Origin: Bacillota bacterium
GTDB taxonomy: Bacteria; Bacillota; Clostridia; Acetivibrionales; DTU013
NCBI GenBank assembly: GCA_023412915.1
Contig: JAEZRE010000020.1
Coordinates: 292,041 to 356,040, forward strand
Reading direction: 5' to 3'
DNA length: 64,000 nt
The notes beneath the pieces were generated by a model. The model was not told the origin of the DNA and made no database searches. It saw only the letters and a list, made by a program, of their open reading frames with translations. Shown here piece by piece: positions 1 to 8,189 of this stretch (position 1 is the stretch's first letter; every line of letters begins with the position of its first letter). The translations under genes and the position numbers were made by a program.

Positions 1-866
1 CACTCCCAGGATTTCCGGATTACGTTATCAGGCTGGCATAGATTGATCAATTTGAGGTTCGGGATTTTTTTGATATTGTTCCATTGGTGCATTGCATTGG
101 CGCAGCAATGCATTCCCATCGCACCGTATTTCTCCGATAGCTTCACCAGCTCGTCATAAAACATTTCCATGAACACGGCTTCGCTGACCATGCCGATTTC
201 ATCCTCTGACAGGGTGATACCATACGGCATGTAATAATTCGGGTAGTGTGCGATAAACCCTTTCCCGTACCGTCTGAACCATTCGTCCAGAAAGGCAGTG
301 AGAAGCTCTTCAACCTTTGCTGACAGTTCTTTTACAGCTTCCGGCTCTTCAACAAGGGCTATATAAAAATCGTTTTTATCCCATATGAGTGCAGCTATGT
401 CCATCGGGCTCTGAACATCCACCATTTTGAAGACTGCTTCGGGACCAGCTTTTGAGGCGAGTTCATCAGCCATTTCAAACAGTATGGTCAGAGTGGATGA
501 GAATAGATTGACCGGTTTGATTTTTGCCGCTTCGGAAGAATTATGCACCAACGGGAGAGCAAACGGGTTATTGTCTTCAGGCCTGTGTATCTTGCAGCCA
601 AAAGCCTCTGCAAAAACCTCGGTACCGGTTAGCATATCCAGATATGGTATGGAATCGTCTTCAAGCCACTTTGTTCTTTCCTGATGCAGGCAGTAGGATC
701 TCCATGCCCATTCCACTCTTTCCCTGCTTTTCTCCGGCCATAATAATGGTCTTTCAAGCTGATCCGGCGTATAGTTGATCCAGAACATGTAATTGCTGCC
801 GTTGGTTTTTTCCCAGAAATTCTGCCACCGCTGCTTTCGCATCTCGATATTTTGATTATCAGCCAT
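1..866 (-). CDS. Uroporphyrinogen decarboxylase-like protein (3' part missing)
   Basis: An open frame of about 288 codons runs from an ATG at 866 leftwards off the window edge, so the C-terminus is missing. A GGAGG site lies about ten bases before the ATG. The translation starts MADNQNIEMRKQRWQNFW and has the look of the URO-D/MtaA-type methyltransferase family. These are TIM barrels that either decarboxylate uroporphyrinogen or move methyl groups between corrinoids and thiols. A GMHCCANAMHQW stretch near residue 258 resembles the His/Cys zinc-binding region of the methyltransferase branch. It is the last gene of a minus-strand run after the six-hairpin glycosidase and the ARH gene, so a role in sugar use (for example demethylation) is more likely than haem synthesis. 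The substrate cannot be told from the sequence. Confidence 0.72.
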   Translation of the reverse strand, partial: MADNQNIEMRKQRWQNFWEKTNGSNYMFWINYTPDQLERPLLWPEKSRERVEWAWRSYCLHQERTKWLEDDSIPYLDMLTGTEVFAEAFGCKIHRPEDNNPFALPLVHNSSEAAKIKPVNLFSSTLTILFEMADELASKAGPEAVFKMVDVQSPMDIAALIWDKNDFYIALVEEPEAVKELSAKVEELLTAFLDEWFRRYGKGFIAHYPNYYMPYGITLSEDEIGMVSEAVFMEMFYDELVKLSEKYGAMGMHCCANAMHQWNNIKKIPNLKLINLCQPDNVIRKSWE

Positions 867-937
867 TGTACGTCTACCTCCGATCGATCGTTTGATTATT
901 CTGTTCATATCTTGCAACTGCCTGGTTCATAGCATAT

Positions 938-2317
938 TCAAGGCTTGAAGCTTTTTTTCAAATTGATGGTCCTTTCGACAAGAGAGGAAATAGTGCCTTC
1001 CCCAAAATCCGCCACCACTGTTTTTACCCTGTCATTCAGCGGAAGCACCCATTTTTCATCCAGCTTTCCGAAGCCGACTGCCGCGCCGATAATACTTCCT
1101 GCCGTTGCGCTGTTGCAATCGGTATCGATGCCTGACATGACCGCAGTGGTTATTGTCCTTGTAAAATCCAGCTGACCGTGGAGCAGAGCAAGCACAACCA
1201 GGGAAAGATTATTAATGGTGCCTGCAAAGGGCAGATGGCCGTGGTGTTCATAGATTTTGTCACATACGGTGATCCAGTCTTTGTCCTCCGAGTACCAGTG
1301 AATAACGTTTCTTACCGCTTCCGCAAGACGGGAGTTGGCAGGTATGACGGAAAGACCGCCTTTGATGATTGAGTCCACGGTCGGGTTGACTGCAAGCGCC
1401 GCGCTTATACAGCCGGCTACGAACATTCCTCCGTAGACTCCGTTTTTTACCAGACTCAGGGAGCACTCCCTGTGTGCATACAGGGCGGCCGACCTCGGAT
1501 CGGCAGGGTTGACGTAACCCCACAGATCGCCTCTCAGCTGGCCGTCTATGCATTCCCTCCATGGATTCAGCTTCACATTCATCTCATCAGCCTGTTCCTG
1601 CTTGGACCTGTCGTCCGTCATATTGACCAGGTGGTAATAGGTTTGCCTTGAAGCGCACCAGAACCAGTGGAACGGTACGTTGTCAAGCCAGTTGATTCCC
1701 ACGTCCAGGGTCGAAAAGCCTTTGCCCTTCTTTTCCGCAAGGAGGAGTGCGAGAATCGTATAATGTATATCATCGTCAGGCTGGACGAAGTTGACATTTC
1801 CATGTGTTGAATAAATGCAGTCTTCCCGGAGCGTGATACCAAGCTTTTCAGAACGTGCCGGCACCCAGTCGCGAAGGGGGTAGGCATTGACGCTTTCCAG
1901 GTATTCCTTTATCCTCTTCCTGTCCATGCCCATTTCCAGCGGCTTTCCAAGAATCACTGCGCCACATCTTCCAAACCAGGCTCCCTTGATTCTTTCTTCA
2001 TATTCCTTTTCATCGGGCATTACCAGCTCAGGAAGTTCTGAAGCGGCTTTCACTATCTCGTCGTATCCAAGGGGTTCGACATACGGAAAATCAGGCCGTA
2101 TTCCTTTCTCGCGGACCATCCATAGATTCCGGTAAGCCTTTTCCCATTCGGCTTCACTGATGGAGTCCTCCTCTATTTTTCCGCGTACATCCGCGGGGAA
2201 AGGCAGATACTCCTCCGTCATGTCGGGTGTTGAATTATTTCCTACGGCATAACCCTCTTCAAAGAGCTGCCGGTATTCTTCCTTGTAAAGTGTTTTCCAG
2301 CTTGCATATCCTGGCAT
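938..2317 (-). CDS. ADP-ribosylglycohydrolase-fold protein (ARH family), paralogue 1
   Basis: 459 residues. The frame is open further upstream, but the ATG at 2317 is chosen because an AGGAGA site stands eight bases before it. The ARH fold starts near residue 109 (IKGAWFGRCGAVILGKPLEM). The two metal-binding clusters of the family are present: QPDDD at residues 179-183 and GIDTDCN at 397-402, with D398 and D400. The family uses two Mg ions to hydrolyse ADP-ribosyl or related ribosyl bonds. The 108-residue N-terminal extension is not part of the core fold. The gene lies 43 bp after the six-hairpin glycosidase and before a URO-D-like gene, probably one operon. With no signal peptide it is cytoplasmic. 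A catabolic role on a riboside is inferred from context. It shares a VYGGMF motif with paralogue 3 at 19052. Confidence 0.85.
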   Translation of the reverse strand: MPGYASWKTLYKEEYRQLFEEGYAVGNNSTPDMTEEYLPFPADVRGKIEEDSISEAEWEKAYRNLWMVREKGIRPDFPYVEPLGYDEIVKAASELPELVMPDEKEYEERIKGAWFGRCGAVILGKPLEMGMDRKRIKEYLESVNAYPLRDWVPARSEKLGITLREDCIYSTHGNVNFVQPDDDIHYTILALLLAEKKGKGFSTLDVGINWLDNVPFHWFWCASRQTYYHLVNMTDDRSKQEQADEMNVKLNPWRECIDGQLRGDLWGYVNPADPRSAALYAHRECSLSLVKNGVYGGMFVAGCISAALAVNPTVDSIIKGGLSVIPANSRLAEAVRNVIHWYSEDKDWITVCDKIYEHHGHLPFAGTINNLSLVVLALLHGQLDFTRTITTAVMSGIDTDCNSATAGSIIGAAVGFGKLDEKWVLPLNDRVKTVVADFGEGTISSLVERTINLKKSFKP

Positions 2318-2360
2318 TTTTCTATCTCCTTTCAAGAGCGTTGAAAGTGGTCGGTTTTTA

Positions 2361-4346
2361 TTACAGTGCGAGCTTGTATTTTCCAGGGCCTTTATAGTCG
2401 AGCATAAGACTGCCATCCGGGGAAACTGTGGCTGTATAGCTCACAAGTCCCATATCCGTGGGCATATTTTCCACTCCGAATTTAGCGCCTGGCTTAAGCC
2501 ATTCCCTGGGTACGCCTTTTCCAAGCAAAACCGTACCACTGTCTTCCACGACAAAAATATCCCTTATCAAATTGATCAACTCCGCAGAAGTCCAGTTATG
2601 CGGCATGTTGCCGCCGACAGCCTCGTGTTCGTCGAGCCAACCTCTGGCTTTTTCCGCGTTTCTGAATGGCAGCGTTTCGTTTGCTCCGGCAAAGCTTTCG
2701 ATGAAATAGGAAAGATCCCAGGAGCCCTCCGTTGCAAGCATTCCGTTGAGGCATTTCCAGGCTTCCTCCCTGAAACCGAGGAGGATTGCGTTGTGTATCT
2801 GTGCCGCCTCGAAATATGTCCACAGAAGCTCGGGTTTTCTTTCGCCGCCGGGCGTTAATCTGTTTTCCTTGAACCATTCCATAAACTTTTGTCCGACTGT
2901 ATTTCTTGAATTCCGCAGTGCATTGGAGGGATAAGGTGTAATAATGGAATCCCTTTCATTGCCGTAACCGGGCAGCAAGTGTTCTGCGATTGATTTTTCC
3001 AGCCTTTCGGCTGCTTCCAGCCATTCGTCCGCATACTCTGCACTGCCAAGCAGCCTGGCTGCTTCGGAAGCCAGCCTGAGACCGCATTCAGACCAGCAGT
3101 TTATGAAGAAATCAGGGGAATGCCAGTCCATTCTCCCATGAATAGTGCCGTTCGATGAAGGGAAGCACAGCAGGTTGATGCCGGGGGAGTCAAGATAAAA
3201 GGGTATCCGGCTTTCTCCCACCATCCGGATCGGCTTGGATGCTTTCAGCATTTGCAGTATCAAGGCAGCCCTTTTTTTGATATATGGGAATACTCCCTTC
3301 AGCCATTCAAGATCCTTTGTCATTCTGAAGTGGGATACCAGACTCCAGATGCCTTCGCCCGGCGCATCCGCTTCGGCTCCGAAGCCTCCTCCGAAAAACA
3401 ATGGGGCAAGGTATTCATTTCCGGTCCTTGCCAGGTCATGTCTTCCGATGAGATCCAGCATCCTTAAAATAATTACTCCGTCACGTATCCAGAAAGCAGG
3501 ATAATTCACCGCACCGATACGAGGCAAACCGCATTCCATGGCGGACAATATATGAAAGCACTCTCTTTCCCATACCTTTTCCAGATGTCTGTCAGGGCAG
3601 AATACCTTCGTGGGAATGGCCCTCTGCCATTCCGAATGGCTTCTTTCAAAGCCTTCTGCCACGGACAGATTCCTGTATGGCTCAAGTAATGCGAGACGGT
3701 CTCCAAATTGTTTGTTGCCGAAACCGTGCTCGACCTTGAACGAAAGCTTTTTTGTGCCGTTTATGGGCAATTCGAAGTCATATTGCAAAACTGCCATCGG
3801 AGAGTCATTGTTTTCTTCGGCCTCAATGATTTCGCAGTTATCGGGCTTGTCTTCGGAAATCAGACGGATGCAGCCGTTTATCAGAAGGGTGGAGGTCTCA
3901 TTGCACCAGGCCATGGAAGCAATTTTTCCACCGGCCGGCCCAATATCCTTCACCACAAGAAAAAAGCCGACTTCCTTGTGATCGGATGAGCTTAACTCGA
4001 CATTGCAGAAATCGACACCCTCCGCACCTTCCGTACCGAGATGGGTCAGGCTGTTTTTTACATTTACTCCGCTTCCTGCCCGCCATACAGACACCACTTC
4101 CGGCGGAAAACCGTCCTGTCCGCCGAAGCTCCATGCAATATCCGAATCGGATAAAAGCTCGGGAGCATAATATTGCCCGTCAGCCTTTACCCATGTATAT
4201 ATACCGCAGGTCCAGATGCCGGGCGAAAAGCTGTTGCCGGGCTCTACTACCGTTTTATCGCATCCGTCCGACAGGGGATTGCCCAAAAAGATATGAGCTT
4301 TGCCCTTGTTTGGCTGATTACGGGCAATCTTAATCAAACCTTTCAT
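2361..4346 (-). CDS. Six-hairpin glycosidase family protein
   Basis: 661 residues from the ATG at 4346, which follows a GGGGTGA ribosome binding site; the frame is open nine codons further but without a site. An N-terminal beta-rich part (about 1-230) precedes an (alpha/alpha)6 barrel region with typical helices, for example YPAFWIRDGVIILRML near residue 270, and a C-terminal beta segment containing NMPHNWTSAELINLIRD. This arrangement is that of the six-hairpin glycosidase superfamily (GH78/GH95/GH127-like), but I cannot place it in one numbered family. There is no signal peptide, so it should act in the cytoplasm on imported oligosaccharides. It is the first gene of the three-gene minus-strand run with the ARH and URO-D-like genes. 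The upstream AraC gene is separated by about 150 bp. Confidence 0.75.
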   Translation of the reverse strand: MKGLIKIARNQPNKGKAHIFLGNPLSDGCDKTVVEPGNSFSPGIWTCGIYTWVKADGQYYAPELLSDSDIAWSFGGQDGFPPEVVSVWRAGSGVNVKNSLTHLGTEGAEGVDFCNVELSSSDHKEVGFFLVVKDIGPAGGKIASMAWCNETSTLLINGCIRLISEDKPDNCEIIEAEENNDSPMAVLQYDFELPINGTKKLSFKVEHGFGNKQFGDRLALLEPYRNLSVAEGFERSHSEWQRAIPTKVFCPDRHLEKVWERECFHILSAMECGLPRIGAVNYPAFWIRDGVIILRMLDLIGRHDLARTGNEYLAPLFFGGGFGAEADAPGEGIWSLVSHFRMTKDLEWLKGVFPYIKKRAALILQMLKASKPIRMVGESRIPFYLDSPGINLLCFPSSNGTIHGRMDWHSPDFFINCWSECGLRLASEAARLLGSAEYADEWLEAAERLEKSIAEHLLPGYGNERDSIITPYPSNALRNSRNTVGQKFMEWFKENRLTPGGERKPELLWTYFEAAQIHNAILLGFREEAWKCLNGMLATEGSWDLSYFIESFAGANETLPFRNAEKARGWLDEHEAVGGNMPHNWTSAELINLIRDIFVVEDSGTVLLGKGVPREWLKPGAKFGVENMPTDMGLVSYTATVSPDGSLMLDYKGPGKYKLAL

Positions 4347-4500
4347 TTTTTCACCCCTTAAAAATTTGCGCATGTTAAAAGAGCAGAAAAGAAGCTTTTG
4401 CAGTTACGCTTTGACAACATACTATTATTTTTAAGGGTGCTTTACATTGCACAAAAGTAAGATTTGATTGTATAAATGAAATTGGTCCTATGCATGAAGT

Positions 4501-5388
4501 TCAGACAAAAGGGTCTCGCGGTACCTTAAGGTATAGCTTGCGATAATTGAAGGGCGTTTTATCATTTTCCTTTTTAAAGCTTCTGTAAAAGTGGCTTACA
4601 CTTGAATAACCCAGCGCTTCGGCGATCGCTTCCATTGACATGTCTGTCTCGGCAAGCAGCGTTCTGGCTTTTTCGTCTCTCAGCTTTTGTATGTAGCTTG
4701 AAAGCATCATTCCCTTTTCGTTTTGAAAAATCCTGGACAAATACTTCGGGTGATAGAAAAATTTTTGGGCAAGCGCTTCTACGTTACATTTTTCATCTAT
4801 GTGCGCGGACAAGTACCTATCGATATTTTCCACAATGTTTTTATTTACTTTGGAAGCATCGCCGGAAATTGACCTTTCCGTATCCTTGTCGGACAAATGA
4901 ACCTTTCTGTAGAGCAGTATCAAAAGGGACTTTAGTTTGGCGTCAATGATCGAAAGGTAGCCGGGATTTTGAAAAACCACTTCATCCGTTATATCGTCAA
5001 AGAGCTCTTTCACTTTTTGAACCTGATCCATATGGACCTTTCCCTGAAGCAATTTGACCATATCATCGATGTAACCATGATCGCCGATTTCAAATTTTAC
5101 CATGAGAAAGTTAACCTGGAAAGGGTTTTCGGGGTCATGCACCTCGTAATGCGAAACAAAAGGAGGGATTATGAAAATATCGCCTGCTAGGGCTGTATAG
5201 TCGGTCCCGTCAATATGATAGCTGCCCATTCCCTTATAAATGTAGCCCAACTCGAGAAATTCATGAGTATGGGATTCGCACTCCCATTTATCCTTCTGCT
5301 CGGCTATATGCATATAAACGCATTGCAGATTGGCTGTCAGCAAATATTTATCAAGGTCGGTTACGGGTAACTCGGTTCTTCTGATCAT
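4501..5388 (-). CDS. AraC-family regulator with cupin sensor domain
   Basis: 295 residues. The N-terminal half is a cupin-type sugar-sensing domain (HTHEFLELGYIYKG near residue 40, then GDIFIIPPFVSHYEV). The C-terminal 100 residues are the two helix-turn-helix motifs of AraC/XylS proteins (ALAQKFFYHPKYLSRIFQNE and IAEALGYSSVSHFYRSFKKE). The start at 5388 has a modest GGTAAGG site. It lies upstream of and in line with the glycosidase/ARH run on the same strand and is divergent from the LacI gene, so it probably activates the neighbouring minus-strand genes when their sugar is present. The inducer is unknown. Confidence 0.88.
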   Translation of the reverse strand: MIRRTELPVTDLDKYLLTANLQCVYMHIAEQKDKWECESHTHEFLELGYIYKGMGSYHIDGTDYTALAGDIFIIPPFVSHYEVHDPENPFQVNFLMVKFEIGDHGYIDDMVKLLQGKVHMDQVQKVKELFDDITDEVVFQNPGYLSIIDAKLKSLLILLYRKVHLSDKDTERSISGDASKVNKNIVENIDRYLSAHIDEKCNVEALAQKFFYHPKYLSRIFQNEKGMMLSSYIQKLRDEKARTLLAETDMSMEAIAEALGYSSVSHFYRSFKKENDKTPFNYRKLYLKVPRDPFV

Positions 5389-5547
5389 ATACCTTACCTG
5401 TCAGATTCAAATCAAATTATGTATTCGTTTTATTTAATATACACTTATTATTTCTGCTTTACCATACACATATTATGTACTTCCGTGCTGATTTAAAATA
5501 CTTTAATGTTGATTTTCTGGTAATATATCCTGTTTGGATATTGTTAC

Positions 5548-5576
5548 TTGAAATTTGAAATTTTATTTGATATATT
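5548..5576 (+). promoter_or_regulatory. Probable sigma-A promoter of the lacI-type gene
   Basis: TTGAAA at 5548-5553 and TATATT at 5571-5576 are separated by 17 bases. The expected transcription start falls inside the palindrome at 5580-5593, which would allow the regulator to block its own transcription. Confidence 0.55.
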
Positions 5577-5579
5577 ATT

Positions 5580-5593
5580 ATGGAACGTTCCAT
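5580..5593. promoter_or_regulatory. Palindromic operator 1 (LacI-type)
   Basis: Perfect 14-bp palindrome ATGGAACGTTCCAT with the central CG typical of LacI/GalR operators. It sits just after the -10 element and 27 bp before the lacI-type start codon. A near-identical site occurs at 6652, after the same gene. Confidence 0.8.
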
Positions 5594-5620
5594 TATGTTT
5601 AGAACAGGAGGGATGATCCC

Positions 5621-6637
5621 ATGGCAACAATTGAAGAGGTTGCAAAGGAAGCCGGAGTTTCTCGCGGAACTGTTTCAAATGTGCTGAATAACTTTCCTTC
5701 CGTTTCTGAAGAAAACAGGGAAAAGGTTATTAAGGCGATAAATAAGCTTAAATATACTCCGAACAGGGCGGCGAGAATGCTTAAAACAAAGATTTCAAAG
5801 AGCATAGGCCTTATGCTTCCCGATATATCCAATCCATTTTATTCAGAATTGGCAAGAGGGGTTGAGGACACCGGCAGGAAGGCGGGCTACTCAGTCTTTC
5901 TGTGTAATAGTGACAGGGATATTGCGAAAGAACAGGAGTATATACGCATACTTATCGAAAAGAATGTGGACGGTATAATACTGGTAAAGCCCGGGATCGC
6001 GGAGGAGGAAATCAATGAGATCAACAGGGATTGCAGAGTTGTACTGGTTGATACCGACGAAGCGCTGTCCCGCAGGTATGATGTAATAAATGCCGACGAT
6101 TATGACGGTGTTTCTGAAGTAATGAACCTGTTGTACGATTATGGGCATGAAAGAATAGCGCTCATTTATGGACAGCTTCAATCAAACAGCAGTCGGCGCA
6201 GGCTTGCCGCCTATAAGGATTTCTTCGCAAGGAAGGGCGTAACGGTAGACAATGACCTTATAAAACAAGGTTCATATGATTGGTACAGCGGGTATTCCTG
6301 CACAGTGGAGCTGCTCAGGATGGCCAACCCGCCGACGGCAGTTTTCGCAGCAAATGACCTGATGGCTATCGGGGCTGTAAAAGCAATCCGTGAAAGGCGG
6401 ATGAACATACCGCTGGACATATCCGTGGTGGGCTATGATGACATTGATCTTGCGGCCTTGTATTCACCGCAGCTGACCACCGTCAGACAGCCGAAATATG
6501 AGATGGGTACGATGAGTATGGAGGCTCTTTTGAGAAGATTGGGGGCCGGCGGGAAATCCGATGCCGGCGAAGGTAGTATTGTAACATTGAAAACAAACGT
6601 TATTTTACGCGAAACGGTAGGGTACGTGCGCAAATAA
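5621..6637 (+). CDS. LacI/GalR-family transcriptional repressor
   Basis: 338 residues, the usual length. The N-terminal helix-turn-helix is complete (TIEEVAKEAGVSRGTVSNVLNN) and is followed by the hinge and a periplasmic-binding-like effector domain (ISKSIGLMLPDISNPFYSEL). A GGAGGG site stands eight bases before the ATG. The gene is flanked by two copies of an ATGGAACG(T/A)TCCAT palindrome, one at its own promoter and one in front of the rpiB-like gene. I infer that it controls itself and the downstream genes (RpiB-like, isomerase, ARH, GH31). The effector is probably a sugar or sugar phosphate from that pathway, possibly a pentose; the sequence does not say which. Confidence 0.93.
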   Translation: MATIEEVAKEAGVSRGTVSNVLNNFPSVSEENREKVIKAINKLKYTPNRAARMLKTKISKSIGLMLPDISNPFYSELARGVEDTGRKAGYSVFLCNSDRDIAKEQEYIRILIEKNVDGIILVKPGIAEEEINEINRDCRVVLVDTDEALSRRYDVINADDYDGVSEVMNLLYDYGHERIALIYGQLQSNSSRRRLAAYKDFFARKGVTVDNDLIKQGSYDWYSGYSCTVELLRMANPPTAVFAANDLMAIGAVKAIRERRMNIPLDISVVGYDDIDLAALYSPQLTTVRQPKYEMGTMSMEALLRRLGAGGKSDAGEGSIVTLKTNVILRETVGYVRK

Positions 6638-6651
6638 TTTTTTAAATTAGA

Positions 6652-6665
6652 ATGGAACGATCCAT
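6652..6665. promoter_or_regulatory. Palindromic operator 2 (LacI-type)
   Basis: ATGGAACGATCCAT differs from operator 1 at one base and lies in the 71-bp gap between the LacI-type gene and the RpiB-like gene. Its position would let the repressor control the downstream metabolic genes separately, for example as a roadblock or at an internal promoter; no clear promoter is visible beside it. Confidence 0.72.
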
Positions 6666-6708
6666 TTCAATCGCAGCTGCAACACACTATTGGAGGCTTG
6701 ATCAAATA

Positions 6709-7194
6709 ATGAAACCCATATGGATTGGAAATGATCATGGCGGGTACGAGTTAAAGCTGGAGATTATCAGGTATCTGGAGGGAAAGCGGATACCCTATGT
6801 AGATGCCGGCTCAGGTACAAAGCAAATTGTGAGGTATCCATATTTTGCTGCAAAGGTGGCATGCGCCATTTCGGGCAAGGAAGCTGAAAGAGGCATATTG
6901 ATTTGCTCAACCGGTATTGGGATGAGCATCATTGCCAACAAATTCAAGGGTGTGCGGGCATCCTTGTGCACGAGCGCCTACATGGGGAAAATGACCAGGG
7001 CTCATAACAACTCGAATTTATTGTGCCTGGGCGGTAAAATAACGGGTGTCTCCGAGGCGCTGGATATATTGGAAGCGTGGCTTTCCACCGATTATGAAGG
7101 CGGGAGGCATGATATTTCCCTTGGCCTGATCGAGGAAGCCGAAGAAATATTATGCAGCGCAGGAGTCTGGAGACCTGAAAACTTGATGAAATGA
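6709..7194 (+). CDS. RpiB/LacAB-family sugar-phosphate isomerase
   Basis: 161 residues from the ATG at 6709, which has a GGAGG site 12 bases before it. An earlier ATG at 6652 lies inside the operator and would add 19 residues unlike the family. The family start (MKPIWIGNDHGGYELKLEI) and the CSTGIGMSIIANK loop with its active-site cysteine are present. Members interconvert ribose 5-phosphate and ribulose 5-phosphate, or act on allose or galactose 6-phosphates. Together with the ribokinase-like gene at 21200 a ribose route is plausible, but the exact aldose cannot be fixed from sequence. It is followed by the TIM-barrel isomerase with a 34-bp gap. Confidence 0.86.
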   Translation: MKPIWIGNDHGGYELKLEIIRYLEGKRIPYVDAGSGTKQIVRYPYFAAKVACAISGKEAERGILICSTGIGMSIIANKFKGVRASLCTSAYMGKMTRAHNNSNLLCLGGKITGVSEALDILEAWLSTDYEGGRHDISLGLIEEAEEILCSAGVWRPENLMK

Positions 7195-7228
7195 CTTTGA
7201 ATAATTGACACAGTAAGGAGAGAGGTAA

Positions 7229-8059
7229 ATGAAGCTTGCAGTTGCAATTGCACATGAAAACGCGGCGCCATCAGCCTTCGTTGTCTGGCGTGGATTTCAG
7301 GAATCCATCCGCAAGGCGGCTGAATTCGGATACCATGGGGTTGAGCTTGCGCTGAAAACTGCGGCGGATATCAATCCGGACGAGCTTGCGGGGCTGCTCG
7401 GCAAATGGAGGCTCGAGGTCAGCTGCATAAGTACGGGGCAGGTATTTTCGGATTCAGGCCTTTACTTTACGCATCCTGATCAGGCGGTCAGGGAAAAAGC
7501 CATCGACACCTTCAAAGGCCTGATCCTGCTGGCGAAAGACTTTGGAAGGATGGTCAGCATCGGAAGAGCCAGGGGCTTTGTTTCTACGAACCAGTCAAGA
7601 GAAGCTGCGGAGAGACTTTTTATCGATACTGCCGGGAAGATTTGCGAGATGGCCGCGAAGCATGGCGTCACAATTGTCATCGAGCCTGTAAACAGATATG
7701 AGATCAATTTTATCAACAATCTGGATGAGGGCGCCGGGCTGGTTTCCAAGCTTGGATATGGAAATACCGGACTGATGCCGGATGTTTTTCACATGAACAT
7801 TGAAGATGACAGGATAGGAGCAAGCCTTCGCAGAAACGCTCCGTTAATCAGGTATATACACCTTGCCGATTCCAACAGGCTGGCGCCGGGGCAGGGGCAT
7901 CTGGATTTCGGCGAGGTGTTCGGCAGCTTGAAGGCGGCCGGATTTAATGGCTGGACATCTATCGAGATTTTGCCGAAACCCGATCCGGATACCGCGGCTG
8001 GAAAGGCTGCGGAGTTTATTCTTCCAAGAATAAATGAGTATAATAAAAGCTTTAATTAA
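7229..8059 (+). CDS. Sugar phosphate isomerase/epimerase, xylose-isomerase-like TIM barrel
   Basis: 276 residues, with AAGGAG eight bases before the ATG. The fold is the AP-endonuclease-2/xylose-isomerase-like barrel. The expected metal ligands can be seen: IEPVNRYE (Glu), PDVFHMNIED (Asp, His), YIHLADSNR (His) and SIEILPKP (Glu). Homologues include tagatose/psicose 3-epimerases and hydroxypyruvate isomerases. It lies between the RpiB-like and second ARH genes, so it likely works on a sugar or sugar phosphate released in this pathway. The exact substrate is not predictable from the sequence. Confidence 0.85.
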   Translation: MKLAVAIAHENAAPSAFVVWRGFQESIRKAAEFGYHGVELALKTAADINPDELAGLLGKWRLEVSCISTGQVFSDSGLYFTHPDQAVREKAIDTFKGLILLAKDFGRMVSIGRARGFVSTNQSREAAERLFIDTAGKICEMAAKHGVTIVIEPVNRYEINFINNLDEGAGLVSKLGYGNTGLMPDVFHMNIEDDRIGASLRRNAPLIRYIHLADSNRLAPGQGHLDFGEVFGSLKAAGFNGWTSIEILPKPDPDTAAGKAAEFILPRINEYNKSFN

Positions 8060-8189
8060 TGATGAGTGAACAAAATATGCCCGAATGTGTAGAATTAGGG
8101 CTGGGAAAGGCTGTCAAAGCTTGGGTAACTGAAGGTATATGACCGGACTATACCGGATAATATTAATTTGAAATGGAGGAACTCAATTT

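Noticed and set aside
6652..6708. ATG at 6652 as the start of the RpiB-like gene
   Set aside because: It lies in the operator palindrome, has no binding site and adds 19 residues foreign to the family.
8060..8189. Possible small gene between the epimerase and second ARH genes
   Set aside because: Only short frames without a binding site are present.
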